Of a stretch of DNA of 9,779 nucleotides, positions 6,763-9,779 are shown piece after piece (positions within the stretch are counted from its first letter, which is position 1; every line of letters starts with the position of its first letter). The position numbers and the translations under genes were made by a program. Where the stretch lies: the NCBI GenBank assembly GCA_021801545.1, contig JAJYXX010000391.1, forward strand, positions 1-9,779, read 5' to 3'. The DNA comes from Chloroflexota bacterium. GTDB lineage: Bacteria > Chloroflexota > Limnocylindria > Limnocylindrales > CSP1-4. Below the pieces are notes generated by a model that was not told the origin of the DNA, did no database searches, and saw nothing but the letters and a program-made list of their open reading frames with translations.

Positions 6763-6790
6763 ACGGCGGGGAGCGACTGCTCCCCGCCGT
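6763..6790 (+). terminator. Intercistronic stem-loop between xylF and xylG
   Basis: ACGGCGGGGAGC (6763-6774) and GCTCCCCGCCGT (6779-6790) are perfectly complementary, forming a 12-bp, very GC-rich stem with a GACT tetraloop, 27 nt after the xylF stop. Only two T residues end the right arm, so it lacks the U-tract of an efficient intrinsic terminator. It more likely acts as a partial terminator or a barrier to 3' exonucleases protecting the xylF message. The hairpin is clear; the function is inferred. Confidence 0.75.
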
Positions 6791-6802
6791 TCTGCATCCG
6801 GG

Positions 6803-6808
6803 AGGAGG
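6803..6808 (+). promoter_or_regulatory. Ribosome binding site setting ATG 6814 for xylG
   Basis: AGGAGG within GGAGGAGGGA lies 5 nt before ATG 6814. A longer in-frame reading from TTG 6760 would begin just ahead of the stem-loop and translate through it, and has no SD, so it is rejected. Confidence 0.85.
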
Positions 6809-6813
6809 GACGA

Positions 6814-7632
6814 ATGGCCGTGGCAGAGCGGACTCCGATCCTCGAGCTGCGCGGCGTCAGCAAGCGGTTCGGTGCGGTCCAGGCCTTGACCGATGTCGAT
6901 TTCGAGGTCTACGCCGGGGAGGTCGTGGGCCTGGTCGGTGACAACGGCGCCGGAAAATCGACCCTCATCAAGGCGATCGCCGGGATCTACCCGGTCGACT
7001 CCGGCGAGTTCCTCTTCGAGGGTCGGCCCGCTACGATCCACGGGCCGAACGATGCGACGCACCTGGGGATCTCGACGGTCTACCAGGATCTTGCCCTGTG
7101 CGACAACCTCGACGTCGTCGCAAACCTCTACCTCGGCCGTGAGACGGCGGCCCGCAGGCTCGGCCCGCTCTCGGTGATCGACGAAGTGAGCATGGAGAAG
7201 CGGGCGATCGATGTCCTGCGCGGTCTCTCGGTGAAGATCCCGAGCGTCCGAACGGCGATCGCCTCCCTTTCCGGCGGACAGCGCCAGTCGGTGGCGGTCG
7301 CCCGATCGGTGATGTGGGATGCGAGGATCGTGATCCTCGACGAGCCGACGGCGGCCCTCGGCGTCGCCCAGACGGCCCAGGTGCTCGACCTCATTCGTCG
7401 GCTCCGCGACCAGGGGCTCGGCGTCGTCGTGATCAGCCACAACCTGGCCGACGTCTTCGAGGTCGTCGACCGGATCGTCGTCCTGCGGCTCGGTCGGCGC
7501 GTAGGCTCGTTCGACGTCCATGCCACGTCGCGCGAGCAGGTCGTCGCCGCGATCACCGGCGCCGAGTGGGGCACGGTGCCCGGCGAGACATCGGCGATCG
7601 GCGGCAACGGCCCGAAGGAGACGCTCTCGTGA
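6814..7632 (+). CDS. xylG: Sugar ABC transporter ATP-binding protein, single nucleotide-binding domain (XylG role)
   Basis: A 272-residue ABC ATPase that powers sugar import on the cytosolic face of the membrane. Walker A is GDNGAGKST (42-50), the Q-loop lies in VYQDLALCDNLD, the signature is LSGGQRQ (152-158), Walker B is IVILDEP (172-178), and the switch is His209 in VISHNL. All catalytic residues are present. It has only one ATPase domain, whereas E. coli XylG, RbsA and AraG are about 500 residues with two fused domains. The single-domain form resembles FrcA-type ATPases of the same transporter class and would work as a homodimer. There is no sign of truncation: the C-terminus is a normal tail, and the stop overlaps the xylH GTG start by 4 nt. 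The symbol is assigned by context with xylF and xylH. Confidence 0.9.
   Translation: MAVAERTPILELRGVSKRFGAVQALTDVDFEVYAGEVVGLVGDNGAGKSTLIKAIAGIYPVDSGEFLFEGRPATIHGPNDATHLGISTVYQDLALCDNLDVVANLYLGRETAARRLGPLSVIDEVSMEKRAIDVLRGLSVKIPSVRTAIASLSGGQRQSVAVARSVMWDARIVILDEPTAALGVAQTAQVLDLIRRLRDQGLGVVVISHNLADVFEVVDRIVVLRLGRRVGSFDVHATSREQVVAAITGAEWGTVPGETSAIGGNGPKETLS
7615..7620 (+). promoter_or_regulatory. Ribosome binding site setting GTG 7629 for xylH
   Basis: AAGGAG inside the end of xylG lies 8 nt before GTG 7629. That places the permease start in the GTGA overlap with the xylG stop. ATG 7638 would be 17 nt from the SD and is less likely. The longer upstream open frame in this phase is a shadow of xylG. 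Confidence 0.8.
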
Positions 7633-8846
7633 GCACGATGATCGACGATTCCCGCCTGATCGCCGAGCAGGGGGGGATCGTCGGCGCATGGGCGGCCTTC
7701 CGCCGGCGCGTCTCCCAGGGCGAGATCGGGCAGCTGCCTGTCATCATCGGCCTAGCCGTCATCTGGGCGATCTTCTACGCGGCCCAGCCGGCGTTCCTCA
7801 GCGCCGGGAACCTGACGAACCTGATGCTCCAGATCGCGGCCGTGGGCACGATCTCGGTGGGTATCGTGCTCATCCTCCTCCTCGGGGAGATCGACCTCTC
7901 CGTCGGCGCGGTGAGCGGCCTGTGCGCCGGCGTCATGACCGTCCTGAACGTCCACACCGGCATCCCGGCGCCCCTCGCGATCCTTGGCGGCCTGGGGGCC
8001 GGACTTCTCATCGGGCTCTTCCAGGGCTTCTGGATCACCCGCTTCCGGATCCCCTCATTCGTGGTGACGCTCGCCGGTCTCCTCGCCTGGCAGGGCGCCC
8101 TCCTCTTCGTTCTGGGCAAGACGGGGACCATCAACATCCAGGACAAGCTGATCATCGGGCTGGCGAATACGTTCTTCGAACCCGTCATCGGCTGGGTGCT
8201 CGGCAGCGTGTTCGTCGCCTACGTCGTCGTCGGCAGCGTGCTCACCCGCCGACGGCGCGCGGCCGCCGGGCTCGCCGCCTCCTCCTGGACGGCGGTCGGG
8301 TTGCGGATCGGGGTTGTCGCGGCCCTCGTCCTCGTCGCCGTCTTCGTCCTCAACTCAGACCGGGGCGTGCCGTCGGCCGTCGTCTTCCTCATCGGGATCA
8401 TCGTCGTCTTCGACTACGTGACGAAGCGCACGCGATTCGGTCGCCAGATCTTCGCGATCGGCGGCAACGCCGAGGCAGCCCGTCGGGCGGGCATCAACGT
8501 CTCGAACGTGCGGGTGGCCGTGTTCGCCCTTGCCTCGACCCTCGCCGCCTGGGGCGGCATCCTCGCGGCGTCGCGCCTGCTCGCGGTCCACCAAGGGGCG
8601 GGTGGCGGCGATGTCCTGCTCAACGCGATCGCCTCGGCCGTGATCGGCGGGACGAGCCTGTTCGGCGGGCGCGGCACGGTCTGGGCCGCCCTCCTCGGGG
8701 CGCTCGTCATCGGTTCGATCTCGAACGGGATGGACCTGCTCTCACTCGAGCCGTCGGTGAAGTTCATGATCACCGGCGGCGTCCTGCTCACCGCGGTCAC
8801 GATCGACGCGCTCGCCCGGCGCGGCCGGGAGGCATCGGGCCGCTGA
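7629..8846 (+). CDS. xylH: Sugar ABC transporter permease, XylH type
   Basis: A 405-residue integral inner-membrane protein that forms the translocation path of the pentose importer. E. coli XylH is about 393 residues. It has a short cytosolic N-terminus, then many hydrophobic segments, the first near residues 38-55. Family stretches are FLSAGNLTNL, GEIDLSVG (Glu87-Gly93), PSFVVTLAG, a mid-protein basic cytoplasmic loop LTRRRRAA, and LNSDRGVPSAV, which parallels the E. coli protein. The ATPase-contact loop reads IGGNAEAARRAGINV (from about 277), followed by IGGTSLFGG (from 339). The basic loop flanked by extra hydrophobic segments is typical of the XylH branch rather than RbsC. GTG 7629 overlaps the xylG stop, so the two are translationally coupled. 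A run of seven G (7670-7676) lies near the 5' end. The stop abuts the stop of the convergent arsM. Confidence 0.94.
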   Translation: MSTMIDDSRLIAEQGGIVGAWAAFRRRVSQGEIGQLPVIIGLAVIWAIFYAAQPAFLSAGNLTNLMLQIAAVGTISVGIVLILLLGEIDLSVGAVSGLCAGVMTVLNVHTGIPAPLAILGGLGAGLLIGLFQGFWITRFRIPSFVVTLAGLLAWQGALLFVLGKTGTINIQDKLIIGLANTFFEPVIGWVLGSVFVAYVVVGSVLTRRRRAAAGLAASSWTAVGLRIGVVAALVLVAVFVLNSDRGVPSAVVFLIGIIVVFDYVTKRTRFGRQIFAIGGNAEAARRAGINVSNVRVAVFALASTLAAWGGILAASRLLAVHQGAGGGDVLLNAIASAVIGGTSLFGGRGTVWAALLGALVIGSISNGMDLLSLEPSVKFMITGGVLLTAVTIDALARRGREASGR

Positions 8847-8851
8847 TCAGC
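8842..8851. other. 10-bp palindrome joining two convergent stop codons
   Basis: GCTGATCAGC is a perfect palindrome. Its TGA at 8844-8846 ends xylH, and TCA at 8847-8849 is the reverse complement of the arsM stop, so there are no bases between the genes. A further inverted pair, CAGCTGC (8848-8854) and GCAGCTG (8868-8874), lies inside the arsM 3' end. No U-rich tract follows on either strand, so I do not call an intrinsic terminator. Confidence 0.85.
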
Positions 8852-9707
8852 TGCAGCAGTCAGGACCGCAGCTGTCGGTCGTCGCGAGCGGCAGCTCGCG
8901 AGCCGTCGGCGACCCGCCGGCGATCGGCTGGGCGACGGGTTGCCAGTCGAGCGGCTTCGTCGCCCGCACGATCGCCCCGAACAGGCCGCCTGCGACCTCG
9001 TGGGTCGGGCTGAGGCTGATCTCGCTGAACCCGACCGCGCGGAGGCCGGCCTCGTACTCGCCGAACGAGAGCGCCCCCGCGATGCAGCCGACGTAGCTCC
9101 CGCGCTCGGCGCGTTCGGCCGGGGAGAGATCGTCGCGGGCGACGACGTCGCTGACGCCGATCCGACCGCCCGGCCGGAGGACGCGGGCCATCTCGGCGAA
9201 GACGGCGTTCTTGTCGACGGCCAGGTTGATGACGCAGTTGCTGATGATGACGTCGATCGTGGCAGCCGGGAGCGGGATCGCCTCGATCCGGCCCTTGAGG
9301 AACTCGGCGTTCGTGACACCGGCCTGGGCGGCGTTGCGGATCGCGAGGGCGAGCATCTCGTCGGTCATGTCGAGGCCGTATGCGCGGCCGGCCGGGCCGA
9401 CCCGGCGGGCCGAGAGGAGGATGTCGATGCCGCCGCCGGAGCCGAGGTCGAGGACCCGCTCGCCCTCCCGGAGCTCGGCGATCGCGATCGGGTTGCCGCA
9501 GCCGAGGCTGGCCAGGACGGCCGCCTCCGGGAGCGCTTGCCGATCCTCCGGGTCGTACAGCTGGGCGCCGAAGCGGTCGGTCTCCCCGTCGCAGCACGAG
9601 GCCGAGGCGTCCGAGATCGCCGGACCGCCGGCGCTGACGGCAAGCGCTGCCCTGGCATAGCGGGCGCGGACTTCCTCGACGAGCCGTTCCTGATCGATGC
9701 TCACCAT
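8847..9707 (-). CDS. arsM: Arsenite S-adenosylmethionine methyltransferase (ArsM)
   Basis: A 286-residue cytosolic methyltransferase that should transfer methyl groups from S-adenosylmethionine to trivalent arsenic, giving methylated, partly volatile species. Landmarks: a Cys pair in ASCCDGE (38-39), LGCGNP (68-73), the SAM-binding motif LDLGSGGGID (86-95), acidic motif GLDMTDEML (111-119), SNCVINL (Cys158) and GCIAGAL (Cys208). The SCC, SNC and GC cysteines match the three arsenic-binding positions known in ArsM. The C-terminus ends CGPDCCS, a Cys-rich tail seen in many bacterial ArsM proteins and probably metal-binding. I chose ATG 9707. GTG 9704 is a real alternative because GGAGG (9711-9715) is only 3 nt from the ATG but 6 nt from the GTG. 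TTG 9719 overlaps the SD and is rejected. No other ars gene is visible; a regulator could lie beyond 9779. The gene converges on xylH and is probably an independent unit. Confidence 0.94.
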   Translation of the reverse strand: MVSIDQERLVEEVRARYARAALAVSAGGPAISDASASCCDGETDRFGAQLYDPEDRQALPEAAVLASLGCGNPIAIAELREGERVLDLGSGGGIDILLSARRVGPAGRAYGLDMTDEMLALAIRNAAQAGVTNAEFLKGRIEAIPLPAATIDVIISNCVINLAVDKNAVFAEMARVLRPGGRIGVSDVVARDDLSPAERAERGSYVGCIAGALSFGEYEAGLRAVGFSEISLSPTHEVAGGLFGAIVRATKPLDWQPVAQPIAGGSPTARELPLATTDSCGPDCCS

Positions 9708-9710
9708 GTT

Positions 9711-9715
9711 CCTCC
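9711..9715 (-). promoter_or_regulatory. Ribosome binding site of arsM
   Basis: On the minus strand GGAGG precedes AACATGGTGAGC. Spacing is 3 nt to ATG 9707 and 6 nt to GTG 9704, so it supports a start in this pair and excludes the upstream in-frame TTG 9719. It slightly favours GTG by distance. Confidence 0.7.
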
Positions 9716-9779
9716 ACAAGCGGGTGGGTTGTCGTGATCCGAACTGGTTGCGCCGGACACTGCCTGGCCGAGGTTCCCC
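9716..9779. other. Short upstream flank of arsM, nothing assignable
   Basis: The 64 bases before the arsM ribosome binding site end the window. I see no convincing promoter pair or ArsR-type palindrome. All three minus-strand frames are open here, which is uninformative over so short a GC-rich stretch, so the end of an upstream gene can be neither shown nor excluded. Confidence 0.4.

Noticed and set aside
6760..6813. Extended xylG N-terminus from TTG 6760
   Set aside because: It would translate the xylF-xylG stem-loop, has no SD, and adds residues absent from ABC ATPases; ATG 6814 has a strong SD.
5554..7689. Very long minus-strand open frame (711 codons) antisense to xylF, xylG and their gap
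   Set aside because: It mirrors the codon phase of well-identified plus-strand genes, has an Arg/Asp-rich composition typical of antisense frames in GC-rich DNA, and shows no recognisable domain. It stays open simply because stop codons are rare at this GC content.
7520..9013. Plus-strand open frame overlapping xylG, xylH and the arsM end
   Set aside because: It is the Arg/Pro-rich +1 shadow of xylH, with no SD and no domain.

Overview
The window is a gene-dense, very GC-rich stretch of bacterial chromosome. Coding runs almost edge to edge. Translation signals are strong Shine-Dalgarno (SD) sequences, GTG and TTG starts are common, and several gene pairs overlap by 4 nt (ATGA or GTGA). The style suggests a high-GC free-living heterotroph, such as a member of Chloroflexota or Actinomycetota. 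The sequence alone does not settle the phylum, and I saw no phage, IS, CRISPR, tRNA or rRNA signature.

Bases 1-4013 (+ strand) hold a tightly packed run of four genes. They are the 3' portion of prolyl-tRNA synthetase (proS, entering from outside the window), a soluble PAS-domain sensor histidine kinase starting 23 nt after it, an endonuclease/exonuclease/phosphatase-family (EEP) hydrolase, and a glycerophosphodiester phosphodiesterase. The last three are joined by 4-nt stop/start overlaps, so they are probably co-transcribed and translationally coupled. No response regulator is visible for the kinase.

Bases 4014-4208 are an intergenic control region. It carries a perfect 16-bp tandem repeat, a candidate sigma-70-type promoter, and an unusually AT-rich patch with nested inverted repeats that could be an operator. 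It precedes a ROK-family transcriptional regulator (4209-5510) that most likely starts at a TTG.

Bases 5511-8846 (+ strand) hold a xylose-type ABC importer. A good promoter candidate is followed by xylF (lipoprotein sugar-binding protein), a perfect 12-bp stem-loop between cistrons, xylG (a single-nucleotide-binding-domain ATPase), and xylH (permease, overlapping xylG by 4 nt). The ROK protein is presumably the sugar-responsive repressor of this transporter. No xylose isomerase or xylulokinase gene lies inside the window.

Bases 8847-9707 (- strand) encode an ArsM-type arsenite S-adenosylmethionine methyltransferase. It converges on xylH with zero intergenic bases: the two stop codons abut inside the 10-bp palindrome GCTGATCAGC. 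Overall this is mostly recognisable metabolism and transport. The most informative loose ends are the regulatory region before the ROK gene and the kinase/two-phosphoesterase cluster; I did not find a convincing new biological system.
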